Positions 44,530-52,528 of a DNA stretch of 64,000 nucleotides are shown here, in pieces (position 1 is the stretch's first letter; the number at the start of each line of letters is the position of its first letter). The notes under the pieces are model-generated. The model was not told where the DNA came from. It made no database searches and was given only the letters and a program-made list of their open reading frames with translations. This stretch comes from JAUILH01 sp965230535 (GTDB taxonomy: Bacteria; Bacteroidota; Bacteroidia; Flavobacteriales_D; JAUILH01): contig OZ246009.1 of assembly GCA_965230535.1 (NCBI GenBank), positions 1,674,001 through 1,738,000 on the forward strand. The letters run 5' to 3'. A program made the position numbers and the translations under genes.

Positions 44530-44593
44530 AGAAACTCCCAAACACAAAAAAAGCCTTCTCATTTGAGAAGGCTTCAGTGATCCCCCTGGGGCT
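44530..44593. repeat. Right 64-bp direct repeat spanning the tRNA-Lys 3' end
   Basis: The copy of the 33877-33940 repeat that contains the functional tRNA end (44578-44593) and its terminator. If integrative, crossover occurred within this segment and kept the tRNA intact. The rest of 44289-44529 shows no gene; it must hold the RHS promoter. Confidence 0.8.
44544..44574 (-). terminator. Terminator of the tRNA-Lys transcript
   Basis: On the minus strand, AAGCCTTCTC and GAGAAGGCTT (44551-44574) form a 10-bp stem with a 4-nt loop, followed by a T run (complement of the A run at 44544-44552). It starts four bases after the mature tRNA end. Confidence 0.8.
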
Positions 44594-44650
44594 CGAACCC
44601 AGGACCCTATCCTTAAAAGGGATATGCTCTACCAACTGAGCTAGGAGATC
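44578..44650 (-). tRNA. tRNA-Lys (anticodon TTT)
   Basis: A 73-nt cloverleaf is read on the minus strand. The acceptor arm GATCTCC pairs with GGGGATC (one G-T pair) and discriminator A. The D-arm is TAGCTCAGTTGGTAGAGCA. The anticodon stem TATCC/GGATA flanks loop CTTTTAA with anticodon TTT. The T-arm CTGGG/CCCAG encloses TTCGAGC. CCA is not encoded. Its 3' end lies inside the right direct repeat of the candidate island. Confidence 0.95.
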
Positions 44651-44741
44651 AGTACTTTGCTATTTTTAAGGAGCGTTTTCCTTGTTAGCGGGTGCAAATA
44701 TAATGGCTTAAATATTTCTGGCAAACATTTGAATAAAAAAA

Positions 44742-45941
44742 TTATTCAGAATTATTTTCAAGTTTTTCCAATTCACCTGAGGGCTTGATGTTTGCGATAG
44801 GTTTACGCTTAAATTCAGCTTCACGATCAAACAAATATCTGTAGGTTGCCATTTCGCGCAATTTAGTTGCTCCAAGGTTCTCTACAATGGCAATCATCTT
44901 AGGATTGAAATCGCCTATCCACGTGATCACTAGGTCTTTATAGTGATAGTCTCGGTGTACAATAGACTCCATGTACTTAAACAACATGCCTTCCACACCT
45001 TTTCCCTGAAATTTAGGATCAACACCGAAAACCATCCCAAAACACCTTCTTGCAGTACGTCTTTTTTTGTGGTACAAGAATTTCAACTTACCCCACAAAT
45101 TCAAATTACCGTTCACATGCTTAAAAATCTGGTTAATTTCCGGCAACTGAATGTACATACCTATAGGTTGATCCTTGTGGTAGGCAAAATACATCAACTC
45201 AGGATCCATAATTGGTTTAAGACTGGTCATGATGGCTTTGGCCTGAACAGACGACATGGCGGTAAAGCCTTTCTCTCTATTGGCCCATGCACGGTTATAA
45301 ATGGTTCTGAAATCTTCGGTGAATTTTTCCAGTTGTTTGATGTCGACATGACGAACTGTATAATTGGGATCTTCCATCAGTCGTCTTGCGCGGATTGTAA
45401 ATTTGTCCTCCAGCTTTCTGGTAATGTCTCTGAAGAAAATTAACTGCTTGTAATATACCTGGAAACCGTAATTTTCAAAAAATGGGACGTAATACTCAGG
45501 ATTGTAATTCTGACCGTAATATGGCGGCTCGTTAAAATTTTCAGTAATCAAACCCCAGAACTGATGGTTTTCTCCAAAATTAATCGGACCATCCATGCGT
45601 TCCATGCCTTGTTCCTCCAACCAGGCTTTGGCTTTATCAAACAGTGCAAAAGCAACCGTCTGATCGTTGATGCACTCAAAGAACCCCAAACCACTTCTGT
45701 ATTCCTTATTAGAACCGTCTTCAAAAGCAGCAATTCTGCCAATTATTTGTCCCGAATCACTATAGGCCACCCATCGAATGGCCTTGCCTTTTCTCCATTT
45801 TTTATTCTTAGAACGATCAAAAACCTTTTCCACATCTTGCTTCAAATGCGGGATCCAATTCTTGTCATCCTTATATATCAAGAAAGGCAGTTTATGGAAA
45901 TCGGCTACGGTCTTTTTATATGTAACTTCTACGAGGGTCAT
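44742..45941 (-). CDS. GNAT-fold acyltransferase-like protein
   Basis: 399 residues, cytosolic. The N-terminal half carries a degenerate GNAT pattern (PFLIYKDDKNWIPHLKQDVE, IGRIAAFEDGSNKEY, GFFECINDQTVAFALFDKAK, GPINFGENHQFWGLI). The second half repeats the fold (DQPIGMYIQLPEINQIFKHV, FGVDPKFQGKGVEGMLFKYM, with the acyl-CoA-binding Q-x-x-G-x-G in FQGKGVEG). This is a conserved Bacteroidota protein family usually labelled hypothetical or N-acetyltransferase. Substrate unknown. It starts 37 bp from the divergent aroK gene. Confidence 0.7.
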   Translation of the reverse strand: MTLVEVTYKKTVADFHKLPFLIYKDDKNWIPHLKQDVEKVFDRSKNKKWRKGKAIRWVAYSDSGQIIGRIAAFEDGSNKEYRSGLGFFECINDQTVAFALFDKAKAWLEEQGMERMDGPINFGENHQFWGLITENFNEPPYYGQNYNPEYYVPFFENYGFQVYYKQLIFFRDITRKLEDKFTIRARRLMEDPNYTVRHVDIKQLEKFTEDFRTIYNRAWANREKGFTAMSSVQAKAIMTSLKPIMDPELMYFAYHKDQPIGMYIQLPEINQIFKHVNGNLNLWGKLKFLYHKKRRTARRCFGMVFGVDPKFQGKGVEGMLFKYMESIVHRDYHYKDLVITWIGDFNPKMIAIVENLGATKLREMATYRYLFDREAEFKRKPIANIKPSGELEKLENNSE

Positions 45942-45978
45942 TCAATCCTGATTAGTATCTTCACAAAAATACAAAAGT

Positions 45979-46479
45979 ATGCGTATGAACGTTTTTTTAA
46001 TTGGTTTTATGGGAAGTGGAAAAAGTGTGGTAGGAAAGAAATTATCTGAAGTCCTTAAGACCAATTTCATCGATCTGGATGCGTTTATTGAAGAATCTTC
46101 CGGCAAATCTATTCCCGAACTATTTGCCGTTAGCCAAACCTATTTCAGGTATTTGGAATACAATGCCTTACGAAAAGTGGTAGGAGAGAATAAGAATGCT
46201 GTGATTGCTCTTGGAGGTGGCACACCATGCTATTTTAACAATATGTCTTACTTGCTTGGAAATGGTAAAACTGCATATCTAAAGGTGAATCCGGAAGTAT
46301 TATATGAGCGACTTAAAAACGATTCTAAACGCCCCTTGCTTCAGAAAAAAAATGAAGATGAATTGAAGGATTATATCTCTAAAACTTTGTCAGGAAGAGA
46401 AGGGTATTATTCCAGAGCCCAAACAATATTAAACGGCGAGCAGGACATTGAGCAGATTTTAAAGGAACTGCTTAACTAA
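45979..46479 (+). CDS. aroK: Shikimate kinase
   Basis: 166 residues, normal length. It phosphorylates shikimate in aromatic amino-acid synthesis. The Walker A motif is GFMGSGKS (9-16). The shikimate-binding residues are visible as FIDLDAFIEE, YFRYLEYNAL (FRxxE) and ALGGGTP, with the lid arginine in KRPLL and the adenine-binding GREGYYSRA. An alternative start is the Met two codons later at 45985. The end overlaps the convergent phosphoribosyltransferase gene by 8 bp. Confidence 0.92.
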   Translation: MRMNVFLIGFMGSGKSVVGKKLSEVLKTNFIDLDAFIEESSGKSIPELFAVSQTYFRYLEYNALRKVVGENKNAVIALGGGTPCYFNNMSYLLGNGKTAYLKVNPEVLYERLKNDSKRPLLQKKNEDELKDYISKTLSGREGYYSRAQTILNGEQDIEQILKELLN

Positions 46480-46969
46480 TGTAAGCCATGTTTTGCTCAA
46501 AGTCCACAGTAATGTGCTCCTCAAGTGTTGTAGAAAGGGTTAAGCCAACATAATCTGCTCTAATTGGAAATTTTCTGTGTCTTCTGTCTACCAACACGAC
46601 TGTAGAGATTTTCTTTGGTTGATGTTCAAGGATGTGTTTGCAGGCATAAATCAGAGTTTTTCCCGAATTTAAAACATCATCCACCAAAACAATGGTTTTA
46701 CCAAGCATAGAATCTGCTTCAATAGAAAATGTACAGTCTTTTTGGAAAGGGTGCTCCTTGTCCAAAGTCATAGAAGCGAGTGTAATGGTATTGTCACTAA
46801 TTCTGCTCAAATGAGTATGCAGATTTTCAGCAAATTGGAAGCCTTTATTGGCGATTCCAACCAGAATTACTTCATCCTCAAGGTGAAAATGTTCATAAAT
46901 CTGATGAGCCAGTCGCTCGGTTTTTTGGTCAACCTGGTCCGAATTTAGTACTGTTACAGCTGCTTTCAT
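46472..46969 (-). CDS. PyrR-like phosphoribosyltransferase
   Basis: 165 residues with the type I PRTase fold. The PRPP-binding loop is IVLVDDVLNSGKT, preceded by VILVGIANKGFQFAENL (the PPi loop). The stretch VVLVDRRHRKFPIRADYVG closely resembles PyrR, the pyrimidine regulator with weak uracil phosphoribosyltransferase activity. In Bacteroidota such genes stand next to aroK without obvious pyrimidine targets, so an enzyme role (uracil salvage or similar) is as likely as RNA binding. It is cytosolic and convergent with aroK. Confidence 0.8.
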   Translation of the reverse strand: MKAAVTVLNSDQVDQKTERLAHQIYEHFHLEDEVILVGIANKGFQFAENLHTHLSRISDNTITLASMTLDKEHPFQKDCTFSIEADSMLGKTIVLVDDVLNSGKTLIYACKHILEHQPKKISTVVLVDRRHRKFPIRADYVGLTLSTTLEEHITVDFEQNMAYIS

Positions 46970-47049
46970 ATAACGAAGATATTTTTTTTGCGCTCAACTT
47001 GCAACCTTTTAAATTTTCTGTGTCTTAAGGTCAAACAAAACTTATTTAA

Positions 47050-47787
47050 ATGAAAACAACGACACAAAATTTGACTAAAAATGCACTGGCATCAATTTTT
47101 GGAGCGGCACTTTTAATGGGCGGCCTTCAATCATGTAATAAGCATATTTCAGCCGGACCAATAACTACTGAGAATAGAGTGATGAGCGACAGCATTACCT
47201 CAATTCAGGTGCAGGGTAGCATGGATGTGTTTATCACGCAAGACACAAGTTATGATGTGAGAGTAGAGGCAGGAGAGAAGTTATTGCCTTACATCAGCAC
47301 AACATTGCAAAGCAACAAATTGGTGATCGACGAAAGAGCCAATCAGTATTTTAAAAACGACAGGGTTCGTGTGTATGTATCTGCCAATTATCTGGATCAG
47401 ATTTACCTGAAAGGTTCTGGTGATGTGAGCGGAAGTAATCTGATTGGAAACCATGTGTTTGTTAGATTGGATGGTTCCGGTGATATGAATTTATCTTTCT
47501 CTTCTATTAACTCTGTAGATGTTGATTTGGAAGGTTCCGGAGACATCAACGTTTCTGGTGTGGCAAGCGACAGCAATATCGAATTGAAGGGAAGTGGAGA
47601 CATCAACTGTAAAAGTTTGACGGTAAATGAGTCTCATGTTGACTTAGACGGTTCAGGAGATGTGAAAGTCTATGTAATAGATGAACTAACGGCCAATGTG
47701 AGTGGCTCCGGAGACGTGTATTACTGGGGAAATCCTCCTGTAGTTAATTCGAATGTATCTGGCTCGGGACAAGTAACCGGCATGTAA
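47050..47787 (+). CDS. DUF2807 (head GIN) lipoprotein with repeated GSGD turns
   Basis: 245 residues. A lipoprotein signal ends in GGLQSCNKH. After a head region (ITSIQVQGSMDVFITQDTSY), six GSGD turns and one GSGQ occur at intervals of 18-22 residues (LKGSGDVSG, LDGSGDMNL, LEGSGDINV, LKGSGDINC, LDGSGDVKV, VSGSGDVYY). This is the signature of the right-handed beta-solenoid of DUF2807 putative auto-transporter adhesins. It opens a run with an outer-membrane protein, an ECF sigma factor, its anti-sigma candidate and a DUF4097-like protein, which suggests one surface-stress module. Confidence 0.88.
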   Translation: MKTTTQNLTKNALASIFGAALLMGGLQSCNKHISAGPITTENRVMSDSITSIQVQGSMDVFITQDTSYDVRVEAGEKLLPYISTTLQSNKLVIDERANQYFKNDRVRVYVSANYLDQIYLKGSGDVSGSNLIGNHVFVRLDGSGDMNLSFSSINSVDVDLEGSGDINVSGVASDSNIELKGSGDINCKSLTVNESHVDLDGSGDVKVYVIDELTANVSGSGDVYYWGNPPVVNSNVSGSGQVTGM

Positions 47788-47815
47788 TCCAATATTTCTG
47801 AAAAAAATTAAGAAA

Positions 47816-48442
47816 ATGAAAAAGATTATAGGACTTATCTGTGCCATGGTGATTGGCTTCAGTGCAAATGCTCAGACCATATTTAATGGGCAGGAAAATG
47901 AACCAAAGACCTTACTGGGAAATAAAAGATTAACCGGAGGTTATATTGGAACCAGTGTTCAGGCTTTCGATATCAATGGTGAGCTAGGATATGGTTTTGG
48001 TGGAGAAGTAGCAGCTTCTTTTGGTAGAAAGTTCAACCTTGGTTTTGCGGGAAATGCTTTGGTAACGGACGTGTTTTCAGATTATAAAGACATCAATGGT
48101 GATCAATATTTCTACGAATTGGCCTACGGTGGTCTGTTTATTGAACCAATGCTGAAAAGTGAATGGGCAGTACATGTGACATTTCCTGTAACACTTGGAG
48201 CGGGTGCTGTTTCAGAAAACAAGTATCGAATTTATGATGGCTTTTGGGATGAATACAGGTCAGATTATGATGTGTTCTTTGTAGCGCAAGCCGGTGTGAA
48301 TGTAGAATTGAATGTGTTCAAGTTTATGCGTCTAGCCGGAGGAATCAACTACAGACAAACCTCAGATGTGACTTTACACAACGAAAAGGACAACTTAAGC
48401 GGACTTGGTGGAAATATTACCCTTAAATTGGGCTGGTTTTAA
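47816..48442 (+). CDS. Outer-membrane beta-barrel-like protein
   Basis: 208 residues with a signal peptide (MKKIIGLICAMVIGFSANAQ). The mature part has alternating strands rich in Gly and aromatic residues (GELGYGFGGEVAASFGRKFN, LGFAGNALVTDVFSDY, WAVHVTFPVTLGAGAV, GGINYRQTSDVTL) and ends in a terminal strand NITLKLGWF, with the C-terminal Phe expected for BAM-inserted barrels. No substrate is known. It starts 28 bp after the DUF2807 gene and ends 6 bp before the sigma factor gene, so the four or five genes are probably one operon. Confidence 0.7.
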   Translation: MKKIIGLICAMVIGFSANAQTIFNGQENEPKTLLGNKRLTGGYIGTSVQAFDINGELGYGFGGEVAASFGRKFNLGFAGNALVTDVFSDYKDINGDQYFYELAYGGLFIEPMLKSEWAVHVTFPVTLGAGAVSENKYRIYDGFWDEYRSDYDVFFVAQAGVNVELNVFKFMRLAGGINYRQTSDVTLHNEKDNLSGLGGNITLKLGWF

Positions 48443-48448
48443 GTTCAT

Positions 48449-48997
48449 TTGAATTCAACACAAGACATATCGCTTGATTTTTTGGTGGCTGAGTGCAAAC
48501 GCTCCAACCGTCTGGCCCAAAAGAAAGTGTTCGATCTGTATTCAGCTTCTGTCTATAGTTCTGCACTCAGAATTACAGGGAATACGATGGATGCGCAGGA
48601 CATCACACAGGAGGCTTTTATTGACGCCTTCAATAAGATTGACAGTTTTACCGGAAGTGGAAATTTTGTAGGGTGGTTAAAGAGAATAGCTATTAACAAG
48701 TCCCTGAACTTTGTAAAAAGACATAGAATGTATACAAGCGATTTGAATGAAAATATAAATGAAGAAGACGACAACAACTATGAAGAGCCTGAATATACTA
48801 TAGAGATGGTAAATCAGGCTGTTCAACAGCTTTCGGATGGCTACAGAATGGTATTTAATCTGTTTGCCTTCGAAGGTTACTCTCATCGGGAAATAGCCGA
48901 TCAACTTGGCATTACTGAATCGACTTCAAAGAGTCAGTATAACAGAGCCAAAGCAAGAATAAGACAACTAGTAACTGAATCTTTACAACATGGATAA
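48449..48997 (+). CDS. ECF-type RNA polymerase sigma factor
   Basis: 182 residues with a TTG start (no in-frame ATG nearby). Region 2 is clear (FDLYSASVYSSALRITGNTM, DAQDITQEAFIDAFNKIDSF, GWLKRIAINKSLNFVKRH). An acidic linker (NEEDDNNYEEPEY) follows, then region 4 (VQQLSDGYRMVFNLFAFEGY, SHREIADQLGITESTSKSQY). It directs polymerase to a small regulon, probably including its own operon. The stop overlaps the next start by 8 bp, the usual coupling of an ECF sigma factor to its anti-sigma factor. Confidence 0.9.
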   Translation: MNSTQDISLDFLVAECKRSNRLAQKKVFDLYSASVYSSALRITGNTMDAQDITQEAFIDAFNKIDSFTGSGNFVGWLKRIAINKSLNFVKRHRMYTSDLNENINEEDDNNYEEPEYTIEMVNQAVQQLSDGYRMVFNLFAFEGYSHREIADQLGITESTSKSQYNRAKARIRQLVTESLQHG

Positions 48998-49580
48998 ACT
49001 GGAAAAATTCATAAAAGACAATCAGGCAGAATTTGATCAAAAGAAGGTCGATCTGGATTGGAACAAAGTAGAAGAAGGTCTGACGGAAACGGAAACTAAT
49101 TCTGCGAATGATGGAACTGTGAGGGTGAAGAAGTGGTGGTTATACGCAGGAGCTGCGGCAAGTGTGGCAATTATTGTTGGGGCTTTTGTCCTATCGGGTT
49201 CTCAAACACCTGAAAGTAACGAAAGCAATGATGCCGTGGCAGTTGATCAGGAGGAAGTGCCGAAGAAAGTAGAACAGGAAGATGTGAGTCTGGCAGATAT
49301 TTCTGAAGACTACGCGGAAATTGAACAATACTATGCGGTTCAGGTGAACAATAAAGTGGAAGAATTGAAATCTCTCAATCCGGATCCTGAATTCTTAGAA
49401 GACATTCATGGTTTAGAGGAAGACTACGAGTTGCTCAAAAAAGAACTTGGTGCCGGCGGTGATGATGAAATCATCATTGAAGCGATGATAGAAAATTACA
49501 GATTAAAATTAGAGGTCCTGGAGGAAATCCTAAGCGATCTTAAATCAACTAATAACAACGATTATGGTGTTGAAATATAA
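48990..49580 (+). CDS. Putative transmembrane anti-sigma factor
   Basis: 196 residues with one membrane helix (WWLYAGAAASVAIIVGAFVL, about 46-65). The short cytosolic N-terminus (MDKLEKFIKDNQAEFDQKKV, DWNKVEEGL) would bind the sigma factor. The periplasmic part is acidic and helical (SLNPDPEFLEDIHGLEEDYE, EILSDLKSTNNN). No classic zinc-binding HxxxCxxC is present. The role is inferred from topology and from its 8-bp overlap with the sigma gene and 17-bp overlap with the beta-solenoid gene. Confidence 0.75.
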   Translation: MDKLEKFIKDNQAEFDQKKVDLDWNKVEEGLTETETNSANDGTVRVKKWWLYAGAAASVAIIVGAFVLSGSQTPESNESNDAVAVDQEEVPKKVEQEDVSLADISEDYAEIEQYYAVQVNNKVEELKSLNPDPEFLEDIHGLEEDYELLKKELGAGGDDEIIIEAMIENYRLKLEVLEEILSDLKSTNNNDYGVEI

Positions 49581-50652
49581 AATGATATTAATGCTCGTCC
49601 TCATGTCGGGGTGGGCTTTAAGTAAGGAAAAAGTAAACTCTACGTTTAGTGAGAAACGCACTGTGGAAAAACGTTTTGCTGTGAATGATGGCGTGTCCAT
49701 TGATATTGAAAACAAGTACGGCAAACTGGTTTTTACAAACTGGGATAAAGACAGTGTGTATATCAGAGTGGAGATTGAAGCTGAAGGAGAGAAACTGGAT
49801 AAAGTTCTGTCTAAAATAAAAGCAGTAGATATCAACTTCACAGGAAGTAAACAATACGTTTCTGCCAGAACCGATTGGACTTCAGGATACAGTGCTTTCA
49901 GAAGATCAATTGATGAGATTAAGAGAAGTTTAAACAGTTCAGGAAAGATCGCGGTCAATTACTTCATTTACATGCCGGTTAATGCAGATTTGAATATTGA
50001 CAATGAATTCGGCAACGTATACATGGGAGACCTGAATGGTGCATTGCAGGCTGATATCAAACACGGAAATTTCAGAGCCAGCAACATCAAAAAAATAAGA
50101 CGTTTAAAATTGCGCTATGGAGACATTCGTATAGATGAATCTAATCATGCTTCAATTGATGCTTCTTTTGGTGATTTGGAGCTGAATCAATGTGCTGATC
50201 TAAGGTTAACTTCTGCAAATTGTGATGTGTTGTTAGACAATATTGGGTCTATGAATCTCATTTCTAAAAACGACAAGCTTCATTTGGTAAGTGTAAACGA
50301 CCTGAGTGGAAACATGTCTTTAAGTGACTTAAAAATCAACTTACTAAAGAAGAAAGCAGATCTGAACTCAAGGTTTGGTAGCGTTAAGGTTGATAAGATA
50401 GATCCAAATTTCGGTCGATTAAATCTGAATGGAAATTTTACGGATTACTTCATCGTAACAGAAGAAGGTCTGAATACAGGTTTCAGAGTAGTACAGGAAA
50501 ATGGAAAAACCTTTAATTATCCGAGAACAGTTAACGTCACCTCACATGAGAGTTTGGATAAAATGGATACCTACAACGGTAAAATTGGAAGTGGGGGAGA
50601 TACACGTATCAATATCCACGTTAAAAATGGAGAAGTAGAGTTTACCTTGTAA
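49564..50652 (+). CDS. DUF4097-like beta-solenoid exported protein
   Basis: 362 residues. The N-terminus MVLKYKMILMLVLMSGWALS is a signal peptide. The rest is a regular series of short beta strands (VSIDIENKYGKLVFTNWDKD, ADLNIDNEFGNVYMGDLNGA, RLKLRYGDIRIDESNHASID, ASFGDLELNQCADLRLTSAN) typical of DUF4097/DUF2807-type solenoids. It is the last gene of the sigma-factor run and is translated from inside the anti-sigma gene. It may be a stress-induced envelope protein or a sensor for the anti-sigma factor. The last point is speculation. Confidence 0.75.
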   Translation: MVLKYKMILMLVLMSGWALSKEKVNSTFSEKRTVEKRFAVNDGVSIDIENKYGKLVFTNWDKDSVYIRVEIEAEGEKLDKVLSKIKAVDINFTGSKQYVSARTDWTSGYSAFRRSIDEIKRSLNSSGKIAVNYFIYMPVNADLNIDNEFGNVYMGDLNGALQADIKHGNFRASNIKKIRRLKLRYGDIRIDESNHASIDASFGDLELNQCADLRLTSANCDVLLDNIGSMNLISKNDKLHLVSVNDLSGNMSLSDLKINLLKKKADLNSRFGSVKVDKIDPNFGRLNLNGNFTDYFIVTEEGLNTGFRVVQENGKTFNYPRTVNVTSHESLDKMDTYNGKIGSGGDTRINIHVKNGEVEFTL

Positions 50653-51411
50653 TCAATGCTGGACTATAAACTTTCCGTTTTTGACTCGTTTCCCCGCAGA
50701 AAGTCGATAAAAATAAATACCATTGGTATATTGACTTACATCTAACTTTGTTAGTTGTCCGCGAATAATTCTCCGACTTAAAACTTTTCCTTGCATGTTC
50801 AGGATAGATAGTACAGATTTGCCTGTTACCTTGGTCTCGAAAGTGATTTTATCTGAGCATAAAGTTGGATAAACTCGCATATCGATTTCGTCCTTATCCT
50901 GAATAGAAGTGATTGTGGAATCAAAGTAGACACAAGTCTTGACCCAAATACTATCATTTGGATTATTGCCATCAAACGCAACAATTGTATAACAGCTTTC
51001 TCCGCAAAATCCGTTCGACATCAGTTCAAGTTCAATCGGATTCATTGAGGTTCCGGGATTAACCGTTACAAAGTGGTTTGCCTGAACTGATCCCTGAACC
51101 GGGAATTCAAAATGTGTTCCTGCTATATTTGAATAGCCGACAAACCAATGAAAAAATGTCTCTGATCCAGAGATAAAATTATGTTCAAAACGTTTTGCCT
51201 TAACATCAATTGGCTGACTTGTTTGGTTTGAAACATGAAAACTAGCCAGGGTTAATAGAGTACCACCATGATCGCAGGGAAGTGTATCCTGAATTGTGAT
51301 ATTGTCTGCAACACCCCCATTGAAGTCAATGAAATGTAAATTTTGAGATAATCCCGATAAACTTAACATCCAGGTGATACAAAACGTGCAGAGGATATTT
51401 TTAAACATCAT
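50653..51411 (-). CDS. Secreted protein with T9SS sorting domain
   Basis: 252 residues. The signal peptide is MMFKNILCTFCITWMLSLSG. The body (about 25-170) has an immunoglobulin-like beta pattern with a Cys pair (FCGESCYTIVAF). The C-terminal 75 residues are a type A T9SS sorting domain (RVYPTLCSDKITFETKVTG, SILNMQGKVLSRRIIRGQL, YTNGIYFYRLSAGKRV). It is exported to the surface. The function of the body is unknown. Its stop directly abuts that of the convergent DUF4097-like gene, leaving no room for a terminator between them. Confidence 0.8.
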   Translation of the reverse strand: MMFKNILCTFCITWMLSLSGLSQNLHFIDFNGGVADNITIQDTLPCDHGGTLLTLASFHVSNQTSQPIDVKAKRFEHNFISGSETFFHWFVGYSNIAGTHFEFPVQGSVQANHFVTVNPGTSMNPIELELMSNGFCGESCYTIVAFDGNNPNDSIWVKTCVYFDSTITSIQDKDEIDMRVYPTLCSDKITFETKVTGKSVLSILNMQGKVLSRRIIRGQLTKLDVSQYTNGIYFYRLSAGKRVKNGKFIVQH

Positions 51412-51474
51412 AATCCCGAATTTAAAGCCCTTTTTCTATGAAATCAATTAAAAAAAACTGAAAAAGATACATGT

Positions 51475-52050
51475 CTACTTCACCATTTTTATAAACAGCT
51501 CCCTGCCATGTCTGGGTTGAATGGAGTTCACACATGGTTTCATGGTTACATCCGAAAAGTTAGGTTGAAAATAAGCCAGATACTTGAGAGGGTTGCCTCC
51601 GTAGGGTGGCCGGTCATTATTCAAAGGATCGTTGAATAACAGTCCAACCAACTTACCGCCATCTACTAACAATTCGTTCATTTTTTTGCCATAAGCTGGT
51701 CTCAACTTTGGATCAAGTGCGCAGAAAAAAGTCTGTTCCAAAATCAGGTCGTACTGACCTTCATGTTCGAAGAAGTCACCTACAATAAACTGATCTTCCG
51801 GAAAATCAGGCACACGTTCCAGGAAGTTCTTTTTGGCAGATGGTGCGTAGTCCATTAAATAAACATGATCAAAGCCACTTTCCCATAACAATTCACCTTC
51901 ATACCCATTACCACATCCGGGAATGAGGATTTTAAGAAATGGATTTTCCAGTTGAGAAATGTACTTGACCAGAGGAAATGAAGCTTCACCTATGTCCCAT
52001 TGAATTTCTTTGGTTTGATATCGGTTGTCCCAGTAGTCTGAATTGAGCAT
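51475..52050 (-). CDS. TPMT-family SAM-dependent methyltransferase
   Basis: 191 residues from ATG 52050 (MLNSDYWDNRYQTKEIQWDI). Upstream in-frame codons to 52170 would add a 40-residue non-homologous tail that overlaps the next gene. The thiopurine methyltransferase fold is clear: WDNRY...WDIGEASFPL, the SAM-binding LIPGCGNGYEGELLWESGF, LMDYAPSAKKN, DLILEQTFFCALDPKLR and the substrate-proximal PPYGGNPLKY. Bacterial members methylate thiol, selenium or tellurium compounds or halides. The specific substrate is not known. Confidence 0.85.
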   Translation of the reverse strand: MLNSDYWDNRYQTKEIQWDIGEASFPLVKYISQLENPFLKILIPGCGNGYEGELLWESGFDHVYLMDYAPSAKKNFLERVPDFPEDQFIVGDFFEHEGQYDLILEQTFFCALDPKLRPAYGKKMNELLVDGGKLVGLLFNDPLNNDRPPYGGNPLKYLAYFQPNFSDVTMKPCVNSIQPRHGRELFIKMVK

Positions 52051-52111
52051 AAAAAAGCACCACAAATTGATGTGATGCTTCAAAATTAAACTAAAAACGA
52101 TTCGTTTGTTC

Positions 52112-52375
52112 CTAATCGCAAGACTCTGCAATTTTTTTGATCTCATTATCCAGAGCTTCCATATCAACAATTCCCTCCGGATTGGCGAAATCTTTCATCA
52201 ATTCTTTTCTCCAGGAATTGCAATCGTCAGAGGCATCCTCAAGAGGTGAATTTGGATCAGCGTAAAAAGTTGAACATTCACAGGTATCAACTTTACTTTC
52301 TTCATCTTCTTTTTTGTCATCACCGCACGCAACAAGGCATGAAGTAATTAAAGTAAGTAGGAATATTTTTTTCAT
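52112..52375 (-). CDS. Small Cys-containing lipoprotein
   Basis: 87 residues from ATG 52375 (MKKIFLLTLITSCLVACGDD). The frame continues 22 codons upstream, but that would bury the lipoprotein signal. After a charged linker comes CECSTFYADPNSPLEDASDD, then a Cys and the helix SWRKELMKDFANPEGIVDME, ending ESCD. The four Cys probably form disulfides. It is similar in style to the tail of the membrane protein at 4209. Function unknown. Confidence 0.6.
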   Translation of the reverse strand: MKKIFLLTLITSCLVACGDDKKEDEESKVDTCECSTFYADPNSPLEDASDDCNSWRKELMKDFANPEGIVDMEALDNEIKKIAESCD

Positions 52376-52528
52376 AGTGCTTTGTTTTTCACTAAGATAG
52401 GACTTCTTGATTTCATAGATACCTGATTTCGAAATGGTCATACCACATATAGTAGTGTTTGTACCATTATTTTGTCGCGCACGTGTTGATGTGCTTTCTT
52501 CGTTTCAATGTCAATTAAAACTAACGTT

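Larger units (their letters stand above)
33877..44593. mobile_element. Candidate tRNA-Lys-associated genomic island carrying an RHS gene
   Basis: 64-bp direct repeats at 33877-33940 and 44530-44593, with 62 identical positions, bound a segment of 10,653 bp per repeat unit. The right copy covers the last 16 bases of tRNA-Lys(TTT) and its terminator. The left copy is an orphan fragment of the same, with no tRNA around it. This is the footprint of site-specific integration at a tRNA 3' end. Cargo: the RHS/YD gene, a lipoprotein gene and a barrel gene, all on the minus strand. No integrase, excisionase or transposase is present, so the element would be a decayed or integrase-dependent passenger. 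Tandem tRNA duplication followed by decay is the main alternative. Confidence 0.55.

Noticed and set aside
33877..44593. Insertion sequence or transposon
   Set aside because: No transposase, no terminal inverted repeats and no short target-site duplications beyond the 64-bp repeats. The tRNA-end location fits site-specific recombination better.
47400..47770. Repetitive GSGD-coding stretch as a possible CRISPR or satellite repeat
   Set aside because: It is in frame with a DUF2807 solenoid protein, and the DNA repeats are diverged coding repeats without conserved spacers.
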